Shown one piece after another: positions 1 to 6,352 of a stretch of DNA of 6,352 nucleotides; position 1 is the first letter of the stretch, and every line of letters starts with the position of its first letter. The notes under the pieces were generated by a model that was not told the DNA's origin, made no database searches, and was given only the letters and a program-made list of their open reading frames with translations. Position numbers and translations under genes: made by a program. Source of the stretch: Candidatus Avipropionibacterium avicola (GTDB lineage Bacteria; Actinomycetota; Actinomycetes; Propionibacteriales; Propionibacteriaceae); assembly GCA_018715445.1 (NCBI GenBank), contig DVLP01000246.1:1-6352 (forward strand). The letters are read 5' to 3'.

Positions 1-270
1 CCGGGTGCCGGGATCGAAGCCGACCCGGATCCCGGTGGCCATGCCGGTCACCAGGATCCCGGGGGCCATCATCACGGCGGCCCCGATGATCGCGACGACC
101 GCGCCCGGCGTGCTCATCGCCCCACCGCCCCGGCTCAGCACGGCGATCACGACCGCCACCACCGCGAGCGCCGGAACGGCCAGCATGAACAGGCCGCTGA
201 TCAGGACCCCGGCACCGAGGTCGACCTTGAGCCACTCGGCGCGAGCCCTGGCCTCGTCACGTGCACCCAT
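1..270 (-). CDS. Small integral membrane protein, 3' end cut by the window edge
   Basis: I do not recognise this gene. The reading frame starts at ATG (270-268) and stays open for 90 codons to the left edge, so its C terminus is not visible. A charged N-terminal stretch of about 15 residues (MGARDEARARAEWLK) is followed by two hydrophobic segments, at about residues 19-43 and 54-75, separated by a short Gly/Ser/Arg loop. Both look like transmembrane helices. After the second comes a polar stretch (GIRVGFDPGTR). The start lies only 3 nt after the stop of the nitrilase-like gene, and a GGGGTGA sequence overlapping that stop can act as a Shine-Dalgarno, so the two genes are probably co-transcribed and translationally coupled. 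The coupling suggests a shared process, but none can be named. The translation is clear and the function unknown. Confidence 0.7.
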   Translation of the reverse strand, partial: MGARDEARARAEWLKVDLGAGVLISGLFMLAVPALAVVAVVIAVLSRGGGAMSTPGAVVAIIGAAVMMAPGILVTGMATGIRVGFDPGTR

Positions 271-273
271 CGC

Positions 274-1230
274 TCACCCCGTCGACTGCAGGGCCGGGTG
301 TGACTCTCGTACCGAACGGCGCCAGGCCCGGGCCGGCTCGTCCGAGGCGGTGGTGATCGTACCGATGGCAACATCGGGACCGTCGGTCGAGCAGCGGGCG
401 ATCCACGCACCGGCCGGGCTGATCAGCCCGGACGGATCAGCGGAACCGGCCGGCACCGAGAAGCCCAACCACAGCTGGTTCATGCTGGCCTGGGCCACGG
501 CATGCGTGGCGAACGGCCCGGTGGCGGTGAGGTCCGGCGGGCCTGCCGTGGCGAACAGCACACCGTCGACCTCGGCCCGCTCGTAGGCGCTGTACAGCTC
601 AGGGAAATGGATCTCCAACCCGCTGCTGAGCCCAAGCCGGACACCGTTGACGGTGATGACGACCGGGTCGGTCCCCGCACGGTAGAGGAAGCTGTCCTTG
701 GTGTGGGACAGCACCCGTTCGTCATAGCGGGCCACGACCGCACCGGTCGGGTCGATGACCGTCAGGCCGGTGGTCGGGCGCCCGTCGGTCGATGCCTGCG
801 GGACGCCGATCACGGTCCACAGCTGCAGCCGCGATGCCTCGGCACGGATGGCGTCGAGCTCGGCCTGCAGCAGGTCCCAGGCGAACCGTTGCCAGTCGGC
901 CTCGGCCATCCGATCCGGGTCGCTCGACACTGCCCGCTTCGCCGGGAAGCACACGGTGCCCTCGGGGAACTGGATCAGCGTGGCACCGTCGTGCTTGGCC
1001 CTGGCCATCAGGGCTCGGACCTCGGCGCCGGCATCGGCGAAGCCACCGGCATCGGCCGGGTCGTCGTGGTAGGTGGTCTGGGCCACGGCAATCGTCAGTG
1101 ACCGTACGGGAATGGTGGACATGGTCGCTCCTTCGGAAGACCGGAGGTGGCGAAGAGCAGCGGTGTAGGACTCACCGGTCCGTGCGGCACGCGCCCGAAC
1201 CCGGTCCTTGAAACGTCGACGAGCTGTCAT
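274..1230 (-). CDS. Nitrilase-superfamily (carbon-nitrogen hydrolase-like) protein with basic N-terminal extension and degenerate catalytic triad
   Basis: A 318-residue protein if read from the ATG at 1230, which has GGAGGG 7 nt upstream. Residues about 4-32 form an Arg-rich helix-like segment (RVRARAARTGESYTAALRHL), resembling a short motif I recall from various actinobacterial proteins. The nitrilase fold begins near residue 44 (LTIAVAQTTY) and runs to the C terminus. Family landmarks include FPEG with the expected catalytic Glu90, VIGVPQ (140-145), YDERVL (169-174) and the block GLSSGLEIHFPEL (200-212). Active nitrilases and amidases use Glu-Lys-Cys. Here the Lys position reads Glu171 and the Cys position reads Gly204, so amide or nitrile hydrolysis by the usual thiol mechanism seems unlikely. 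A second ATG at 1122 has a better Shine-Dalgarno and would give 282 residues containing only the nitrilase domain. A GTG at 1245 is also in frame but less likely. It precedes a membrane-protein gene by 3 nt. Superfamily membership is fairly sure; substrate and role are unknown. Confidence 0.8.
   Translation of the reverse strand: MTARRRFKDRVRARAARTGESYTAALRHLRSSEGATMSTIPVRSLTIAVAQTTYHDDPADAGGFADAGAEVRALMARAKHDGATLIQFPEGTVCFPAKRAVSSDPDRMAEADWQRFAWDLLQAELDAIRAEASRLQLWTVIGVPQASTDGRPTTGLTVIDPTGAVVARYDERVLSHTKDSFLYRAGTDPVVITVNGVRLGLSSGLEIHFPELYSAYERAEVDGVLFATAGPPDLTATGPFATHAVAQASMNQLWLGFSVPAGSADPSGLISPAGAWIARCSTDGPDVAIGTITTASDEPARAWRRSVRESHPALQSTG
1128..1133 (-). promoter_or_regulatory. Internal Shine-Dalgarno for a possible second start of the nitrilase-like gene
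   Basis: On the minus strand AAGGAG lies 5 nt before an in-frame ATG (1122-1120) that falls exactly at the beginning of the nitrilase domain (MSTIPVRS). It is a closer match to the ribosomal consensus than the site upstream of the longer start at 1230. It either marks the true start or allows a shorter second product. The sequence alone does not decide. Confidence 0.6.
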
Positions 1231-1237
1231 CCTCGGT

Positions 1238-1243
1238 CCCTCC
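1238..1243 (-). promoter_or_regulatory. Shine-Dalgarno of the long form of the nitrilase-like gene
   Basis: GGAGGG on the minus strand lies 7 nt upstream of the ATG at 1230. It supports that ATG over the in-frame GTG at 1245, which would place this Shine-Dalgarno inside the coding region and has no comparable site of its own. Confidence 0.5.
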
Positions 1244-1335
1244 ACGTCCCGTACCGGACTCCCCAGCCGTCATGGTCCGAGACGTACGGACGGGTGACAG
1301 CGACCCGAGACAAGCGATTCCCTTTGCCCTCCGTG

Positions 1336-1352
1336 CCGGACCGAAGGTCCGG
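1336..1352 (-). terminator. GC-rich hairpin after clpX, possible terminator
   Basis: A perfect 7-bp inverted repeat (CCGGACC / GGTCCGG) with a 3-nt loop, about 70 nt downstream of the clpX stop and about 105 nt upstream of the nitrilase-like gene. There is no U-tract after it on the minus strand, so it is not a classical Rho-independent terminator. Actinobacterial terminators often lack the U-tract, which keeps the call possible. The rest of the 1231-1422 gap shows no convincing promoter. Confidence 0.35.
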
Positions 1353-1422
1353 ATCCGACCGTGCTGGGGACGATCCGCGGGAGGGTGCGGCGTGGGTCGC
1401 GCCGTGGCAACGACCCTAACAC

Positions 1423-2718
<1,296 letters not shown>

Positions 2719-2755
2719 GGCCCTCTCCTCGGTGTTGCTGGTCCTCGGTCGTGCT

Positions 2756-2801
2756 GGTGGTGATGGGCCCCACCTTATGTCGGTGGGGCTCCATCGCCAC
2801 C
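2756..2801 (-). terminator. Large interrupted stem-loop in the clpP2-clpX gap (attenuator, terminator or processing site)
   Basis: Arms 2756-2774 and 2782-2801 pair over 18 base pairs in three blocks: 8 bp (GCCCCACC / GGTGGGGC), then 5 bp after a one-base bulge at 2790, then 5 bp after a mismatch of 2761 with 2796. The loop is 7 nt. The hairpin ends 37 nt before the clpX start and is followed by no U-tract. It would form in the transcript running from clpP2 into clpX. Whether it stops, slows or protects that transcript cannot be told here. Confidence 0.55.
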
Positions 2802-2807
2802 GGGTTT

Positions 2808-2834
2808 GTGGTCGGGTGTGTCGCCCCCGACCAC
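2808..2834 (-). terminator. Perfect stem-loop just after the clpP2 stop
   Basis: A perfect 9-bp inverted repeat (GTGGTCGGG / CCCGACCAC) with a 9-nt loop begins 5 nt after the clpP2 stop codon. On the minus strand it is followed by AAACCC rather than a U-tract. It may be a U-less terminator or a 3'-end stabiliser for the clpP1P2 message. It is separated by only 6 nt from the larger stem-loop at 2756-2801. Confidence 0.5.
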
Positions 2835-2839
2835 GGGCA

Positions 2840-3493
2840 TCAGCCCTTCGGTACGTCCTTGAGCGAGGTCAGGATCTGATCGACGATGCCGTACTCGACG
2901 GCCTCCTCGGCGGTCAGGAACTTGTCCCGCTCGATGTCCTTGCTGACCTGCTCCTTCGACTGACCGGTGTCATCGGCCAGCATGGTCTCCATCAGGTCGC
3001 GGATGCGCAGGATCTCCTTGGCCTGGATCTCCAGGTCGGAGCTCTGCCCGTAGCCACCCTCGGTCGCCGGCTGGTGGATCAGGATCCGGCTGTTGGGCAG
3101 CGCCATCCGCTTGCCCTTGGTGCCGGCCGCCAGGATCACCGCAGCAGCCGAGGCCGCCTGACCCAGGCACACCGTCTGCACATCGGGCTTGATGTAGCGC
3201 ATGGTGTCGTAGATCGCGGTCAGCGCGGTGAACGAGCCGCCCGGGGAGTTGATGTAGATGTCGATCTGACGATCGGCGTCCATCGACTGCAGGCACAGCA
3301 GCTGCGCCATCACCGCATTGGCGATGTCGTCCGAGATCGGGGTGCCGAGGAAGATGATGCGCTCCTCGAACAGCTTGGTGTACGGATCGACCCGACGGAC
3401 GCCGTACGAGGTGCGCTCCTCCCACTGCGGGATGTAGTAGTCCATCGAGGGTCCGCTCGGGGCGAGGCCACCCGGCACAGGGTTCTGGTTCAT
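2840..3493 (-). CDS. clpP2: ATP-dependent Clp protease proteolytic subunit ClpP2
   Basis: A 217-residue serine peptidase subunit of the cytoplasmic ClpP barrel. The catalytic triad is intact: Ser115 in GQAASAAA, His140 in ILIHQP and Asp190 in ERDKF, at family spacing. INSPGGSF (81-88) forms the oxyanion/substrate-strand region. Motifs such as [13 protein letters not shown] and [16 protein letters not shown] match the actinobacterial ClpP2 type as I recall it from mycobacteria, where ClpP1 and ClpP2 form a hetero-tetradecamer. The first 16-20 residues (rich in Pro, Gly and Asn) are probably a processed propeptide. The ATG at 3493 is chosen because AAGGAG lies 6 nt upstream. That site shares an A with the upstream clpP1 stop, and the genes are 11 nt apart, implying coupled translation. 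The frame stays open upstream but only over clpP1 sequence. Confidence 0.97.
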   Translation of the reverse strand: MNQNPVPGGLAPSGPSMDYYIPQWEERTSYGVRRVDPYTKLFEERIIFLGTPISDDIANAVMAQLLCLQSMDADRQIDIYINSPGGSFTALTAIYDTMRYIKPDVQTVCLGQAASAAAVILAAGTKGKRMALPNSRILIHQPATEGGYGQSSDLEIQAKEILRIRDLMETMLADDTGQSKEQVSKDIERDKFLTAEEAVEYGIVDQILTSLKDVPKG

Positions 3494-3499
3494 GGCACG

Positions 3500-3505
3500 C
3501 TCCTT
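3500..3505 (-). promoter_or_regulatory. Shine-Dalgarno of clpP2 overlapping the clpP1 stop
   Basis: AAGGAG on the minus strand lies 6 nt before the clpP2 ATG at 3493. Its first A is the last base of the clpP1 TGA. This fixes the clpP2 start and suggests that ribosomes ending clpP1 can reinitiate on clpP2, balancing the two subunits. Confidence 0.7.
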
Positions 3506-4155
3506 CACTGCGTCGGGCCGTCGTTGGTGGTCATCTGGCTCGCCCGCTCGTAGACGTGGTCGATGAATCCGTACTCCTGGGCCTGCTCGGCGGTGAACCA
3601 CCGGTCACGGTCGGAGTCGGCCTCGATCTGCTCGACGGTCTGGCCGGTGTGCTCGGCGATCAGGCGGGCCATCTGTCGCTTGATGTGCAGCGACTGCTCG
3701 GCCTGGATCCGGATGTCGGAGGCCGTGCCACCCAGACCGCCGGAGGGCTGGTGCATCATGATCCGGCTGTGCGGCAGGGCGTAGCGCTTGCCCTTGGCGC
3801 CGGCACTCAGCAGGAACTGGCCCATCGACGCAGCCAGGCCCATCGAGACCGTCGCCACGTCGTTGGAGATCCACTGCATGGTGTCGTAGATCGCCATGCC
3901 CGAGTCGATCGATCCGCCCGGGGAGTTGATGTAGAGGTAGATGTCGCGATCCGGATCCTCGGCATTGAGCAACAGCATCTGCGCGCAGATGGCGTTGGAG
4001 TTCTCGTCGCGGACCTCGGAACCGAGGAAGATGATCCGGTTCTTCAGTAACGACTGGTAGACGTTGTCGTCCAGACCCATCCCGCCACCGCCGGCGGCGG
4101 CCCTGGGCGAGAGGTCCTGCCGTGGGCTTGGTTCATTGGCTCGTGGTTCGTTCAC
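3505..4155 (-). CDS. clpP1: ATP-dependent Clp protease proteolytic subunit ClpP1
   Basis: The first ClpP gene of the tandem pair, 216 residues from the GTG at 4155 or 191 from the ATG at 4080. Numbered from the ATG, the triad is Ser85 (GLAASMGQ), His110 (IMMHQP) and Asp159 (SDRDRW), with INSPGGSI at 51-58. [21 protein letters not shown] and [13 protein letters not shown] closely resemble mycobacterial ClpP1 as I remember it. ClpP1 pairs with ClpP2 to make the active peptidase driven by ClpX or ClpC. The start is uncertain: neither candidate has a clear Shine-Dalgarno. The GTG form carries a 25-residue hydrophilic and Gly-rich leader that could be a propeptide, and a TAGGTT -10-like box 7 nt upstream would allow a leaderless transcript. 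A ClgR-like operator lies about 50-70 nt upstream. The gene usually next to clpP1 in many bacteria, tig, is absent immediately upstream. Confidence 0.96.
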   Translation of the reverse strand: MNEPRANEPSPRQDLSPRAAAGGGGMGLDDNVYQSLLKNRIIFLGSEVRDENSNAICAQMLLLNAEDPDRDIYLYINSPGGSIDSGMAIYDTMQWISNDVATVSMGLAASMGQFLLSAGAKGKRYALPHSRIMMHQPSGGLGGTASDIRIQAEQSLHIKRQMARLIAEHTGQTVEQIEADSDRDRWFTAEQAQEYGFIDHVYERASQMTTNDGPTQ

Positions 4156-4162
4156 AGCACCG

Positions 4163-4168
4163 AACCTA
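4163..4168 (-). promoter_or_regulatory. Candidate -10 box of the clpP1 promoter
   Basis: TAGGTT fits the TANNNT form of actinobacterial -10 elements and sits 7 nt upstream of the GTG start at 4155. No good -35 hexamer is found at 17-18 nt, as may happen at activator-dependent promoters. The hexamer is short and the call is weak by itself; the operator upstream adds some support. Confidence 0.3.
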
Positions 4169-4205
4169 CTAGCGCGGGTGGACAAAACACGGTTGGCCCC
4201 CCTCG

Positions 4206-4223
4206 TGTTCGCTGTGGGCGCAC
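4206..4223 (-). promoter_or_regulatory. ClgR-type operator upstream of clpP1
   Basis: Read on the minus strand the site is GTGCGCCCACAGCGAACA. It contains CGCYNANRGCGWWS without mismatch, the core of the ClgR consensus I recall from corynebacteria; the weak outer bases of the 5' half (GTG for an A/T-rich flank) do not match. ClgR is the known activator of clpP1P2 in Corynebacterium, Streptomyces and Mycobacterium. The centre lies about 60 nt upstream of the clpP1 GTG, a normal activator position. No clgR gene is in the window. Confidence 0.6.
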
Positions 4224-4246
4224 GATCGTCCGGACCGCCGGTGCCG

Positions 4247-6076
4247 TCAGTCGCGGTATCCGACCGCCTGGATCCGGTAGAGCTCGGCATAGGTGCCGTC
4301 GGCCGCCATCAGCTCGTCGTGGCTGCCGACCTCACTGATCCGGCCCCGGTCGAGCACGACCACCAGGTCTGCGGCAGCGACCGTCGAGAAGCGATGGGTG
4401 ACCAGCACCGTGATGCCACCGAGCGAGCTCGTCGCGCGGGCTGCGGCTGCCTGGCGCTCGAAGAGTTCGTTCTCGGCCGCGGCGTCCAGGGCCGAGGTCG
4501 GCTCATCCAGCAGCAACAGCAGAGGCTCGGGACGCATCATCGCCCGTGCCAACGCGATTCGTTGCCACTGTCCCCCGGACAGCTCGACTCCGCCCTGCCA
4601 CGCCGTCCCCAGTTGGGTGCCGAGGCCCTGCGGCCAGGCCTCGGCGAGGCTGCCCGTCCCGGAACGGTCCAGGGCAGCCGACACCGCCTGCGGGTCGTCG
4701 ATCCGGGCCAGGTCCCCGGCGCCCACCCCCTGCTGGACCGTGAGCTCCAGATCGACATGGTCCTGAAAGGCTCCGGACAGCCGTTCGCTCCACTGCGTCG
4801 GTTCGATCGTGGCCAGGTCGACGCCGTCGACCATGATCTGACCCGAGCTCGGCCGGTACAGCCCGGCCAACAGCTTCACCAGGGTCGACTTGCCGGCACC
4901 GTTCTCCCCGACGATCGCCACCACCGACCCGGCCGGCAGGTGGAGGCTGACGTGCTCGAGCGTGCTGGACTCGGAGCCGGGATAGCCGAAGCCGACGTCC
5001 ACCAGGTCGATCCCCCGCTCCAACCGCTGCGGCACCGGCACCGGATCAGAGGTCTGCTCAGCGACTGCACGGGCGTGGTCGAGCAGCCAGTGGTAACGCT
5101 CGGCTGCGCGGATGGAGCGGGCCAACATGTCGACCCAGACGACCAGGACCTGGGCCAGCTTCTGCATGGCCGCCACGGAGGCGACCGCGGTGGCGAAGGC
5201 CCCCGGTCCCACCCGGCCGACCAGGGTGTCGGACAGGATCCAGCCCACCACGGTCAGTGCTGCAGCGAAGTAGAGCAGACCGAGCCCGGCCTCGATCAGG
5301 CCCTGCTTGGTCTCCAACCGGGTCGCGGGTGTCCGCCACCGGTCGGCGGCCCCGGCGAGGCGTCTCAGCAGCACCGGCCCCAGACCGAAGACCCGGACCT
5401 CGGCGCCGGCGTCGAGGCGTGCCGTGGTGCTCAGCAGGGACCGGGTCAGCCGGCTCCAGGGCGCTGCGGCCTCCTCGACCTGTCTGGCCCAGCGGATCTG
5501 TGTCGGCTGCACCAGCAACGGTGGGATTCCGACCACGATCAGCAGCAGCATCCGTGGATCGGCGGCGGCGGCAACCCACACTGCGGCGATCGCCCAGGCC
5601 AGGTTGTTGACGAAGTTGATCGTCGCGTTGAGGGAGTTGCCCAGCGCGACGCTGTCGTCGCGCAGGGCCTGCAGTTTGTCGAGGTAGGCCGGTGCCTCCA
5701 GATGGTCCAGGGTCGCGATCCTGGCTGACAACTCGGCAATCTCCAGATCGAAGGAGTGCCCGATCCGCTCACGTTGGCGCACCCGCGCGGTGGTGCCCAC
5801 CATCTGCAGGATGTGGTTCAACGAGGCCGAGGCCACCAACAGCACCACCGCAGCGATGAACCAGGACGGCTCGGCCTGCACGATCCCGGTGACCATCCAG
5901 CCGTAGCACAAGGGCTGCAGGGCGCCGGTGATCTTGCCGAGGGCCTCGGCCAGAGTCAGCAGGGTCGCCCCCGGGGCCTCCCGCAGCGAGCGCCCCCAGA
6001 CCATCGCCATCAGCGAGACCGTACGGCGGAGTCCGAGGGTGCTCCCGGTCTGGGCCTGCTGCTTCGCCTCAGCCAT
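4247..6076 (-). CDS. ABC exporter half-transporter (fused membrane and ATPase domains)
   Basis: A 609-residue half-transporter. The membrane domain occupies about residues 20-330, with hydrophobic segments near 50-66, 72-92, 155-172, 176-190, 263-283 and 293-316. The ATPase domain follows: Walker [10 protein letters not shown] (390-398), Q-loop Gln438, signature LSGGQ (499-503), Walker B LLLLLDEP (Asp524, Glu525), D-loop SALD and switch His561 (VTHR). All catalytic residues are present, so this half should hydrolyse ATP. The ATG at 6076 is chosen because GGAGGTGG lies 5 nt upstream and the protein then begins with a normal hydrophilic tail; an in-frame extension to 6196 would overlap the upstream gene extensively. 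It overlaps the preceding ABC gene by 8 nt, indicating a heterodimeric exporter made from one operon. The substrate cannot be deduced; lipid, peptide or drug export are all possible. Confidence 0.92.
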   Translation of the reverse strand: MAEAKQQAQTGSTLGLRRTVSLMAMVWGRSLREAPGATLLTLAEALGKITGALQPLCYGWMVTGIVQAEPSWFIAAVVLLVASASLNHILQMVGTTARVRQRERIGHSFDLEIAELSARIATLDHLEAPAYLDKLQALRDDSVALGNSLNATINFVNNLAWAIAAVWVAAAADPRMLLLIVVGIPPLLVQPTQIRWARQVEEAAAPWSRLTRSLLSTTARLDAGAEVRVFGLGPVLLRRLAGAADRWRTPATRLETKQGLIEAGLGLLYFAAALTVVGWILSDTLVGRVGPGAFATAVASVAAMQKLAQVLVVWVDMLARSIRAAERYHWLLDHARAVAEQTSDPVPVPQRLERGIDLVDVGFGYPGSESSTLEHVSLHLPAGSVVAIVGENGAGKSTLVKLLAGLYRPSSGQIMVDGVDLATIEPTQWSERLSGAFQDHVDLELTVQQGVGAGDLARIDDPQAVSAALDRSGTGSLAEAWPQGLGTQLGTAWQGGVELSGGQWQRIALARAMMRPEPLLLLLDEPTSALDAAAENELFERQAAAARATSSLGGITVLVTHRFSTVAAADLVVVLDRGRISEVGSHDELMAADGTYAELYRIQAVGYRD

Positions 6077-6352
6077 CGGATCCACCTCCGGCAGCGGCGA
6101 ACCGTTCGGCCTGCAGCCGGTAGAGCCGGGCGTAGCCGCCATCGGCAGCCAACAGCTCGTCGTGGGTCCCGTCCTCGACGATCCGACCGAGCTCACCGTC
6201 GAGCACCACGATCCGCTCAGCGCGACGCACGCTCGACAGCCGGTGGGAGACCAGGACGGTGGTGACGTCGGCGGTGATCTCGACGAACCGGTCGAACAGC
6301 TCTGCCTCGGCCCGTACGTCCAGAGCTGCCGCCGGCTCGTCGAGCACGAGCA
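6069..6352 (-). CDS. ABC exporter half-transporter, C-terminal end only
   Basis: Only the last 94 or so codons are in the window; the gene continues beyond the right edge. The visible part is the end of an ATP-binding domain: Walker B LVLDEP with the catalytic Glu, the D-loop region AALD, the switch histidine in LVSHRLSS, and the C-terminal GTHDELLAADGGYARLYRLQ typical of ABC exporters. The tail ends in a Gly/Ser-rich AAAGGGSDG. It terminates at TGA (6071-6069), 8 nt inside the next ABC gene, and that gene's Shine-Dalgarno is embedded in its last codons. The two tails are similar (HDELLAADGGYARLYRLQ here, [18 protein letters not shown] in the neighbour), as expected for paralogous halves of one heterodimer. 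The membrane domain, Walker A and signature are outside the window. Confidence 0.93.
   Translation of the reverse strand, partial: LVLDEPAAALDVRAEAELFDRFVEITADVTTVLVSHRLSSVRRAERIVVLDGELGRIVEDGTHDELLAADGGYARLYRLQAERFAAAGGGSDG
6082..6089 (-). promoter_or_regulatory. Shine-Dalgarno of the second ABC half-gene, inside the first
   Basis: GGAGGTGG on the minus strand ends 5 nt before the ATG at 6076 and lies within the last codons of the preceding ABC gene. It fixes the start of the 609-residue half and indicates translational coupling of the pair. Confidence 0.7.

Noticed and set aside
1275..1291. Inverted repeat GTCCG-7 nt-CGGAC upstream of the nitrilase-like gene, a possible operator
   Set aside because: Arms of only 5 bp with no extension are expected by chance in GC-rich DNA, and no promoter can be placed beside it.
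2772..2777. TAAGGT on the minus strand as a -10 box for a separate clpX promoter
   Set aside because: It lies in the loop and stem of the large hairpin and has no -35-like hexamer at the proper distance (GTGGCG instead).
3494..3601. Upstream in-frame extension of clpP2 to position 3601
   Set aside because: It runs over the 3' end of clpP1 in a different frame, and a well-placed AAGGAG marks the ATG at 3493.
4229..4241. CCGG-based mini-hairpin after the ABC stop as a terminator
   Set aside because: The stem is only 4 bp and there is no U-tract.
4064..5728. A 554-codon open frame on the plus strand opposite the ABC transporter and the start of clpP1
   Set aside because: It lies antisense to genes with clear motifs, its composition (rich in Arg, Gly, Gln, Asp, His) is that of a GC-rich antisense shadow, and it shows no domain or ribosome-binding site.
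6077..6196. N-terminal extension of the 609-residue ABC half to position 6196
   Set aside because: It would overlap the upstream ABC gene by over 100 nt in another frame, has no homology-like features, and ignores the strong Shine-Dalgarno at 6082-6089.

Overview
The window is GC-rich with strong third-position G/C bias, and every supportable gene lies on the minus strand. The clpP1-clpP2-clpX set, with the two ClpP types distinguishable by sequence, points to a chromosomal segment of a high-GC actinobacterium, perhaps Propionibacteriales; the family-level guess is inference only.

In transcription order (right to left) the layout is as follows. (1) The 3' end of one ABC exporter half-gene enters from the right edge and overlaps by 8 nt a complete 609-residue ABC exporter half, so the two probably form a heterodimer. 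(2) A 91-bp gap follows with a recognisable ClgR-type operator and a weak candidate promoter. (3) Next come clpP1 and clpP2, 11 nt apart. (4) A 121-bp gap holds two consecutive stem-loops and leads to clpX. (5) After clpX, a 192-bp gap contains a small GC-rich hairpin. (6) Last are a nitrilase-superfamily (carbon-nitrogen hydrolase-like) gene and, 3 nt later, the start of a small membrane protein that runs off the left edge.

ClpX unfolds tagged substrates and feeds them into the ClpP1P2 peptidase chamber. All catalytic and motor residues checked are intact, so the core is an ordinary proteolysis locus. The ABC pair is probably an independent transport unit; I see no clear terminator between it and clpP1. 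The nitrilase-like gene is the most unusual protein: the positions where the family keeps its catalytic cysteine and lysine hold Gly and Glu, and it carries an in-frame basic N-terminal extension with its own Shine-Dalgarno, followed by a second strong Shine-Dalgarno at the start of the nitrilase fold.

I see no mobile element, CRISPR array, tRNA/rRNA or defence system. The points worth a second look are the degenerate nitrilase with possible dual starts, the clpP2-clpX stem-loops, and the ClgR-like site.
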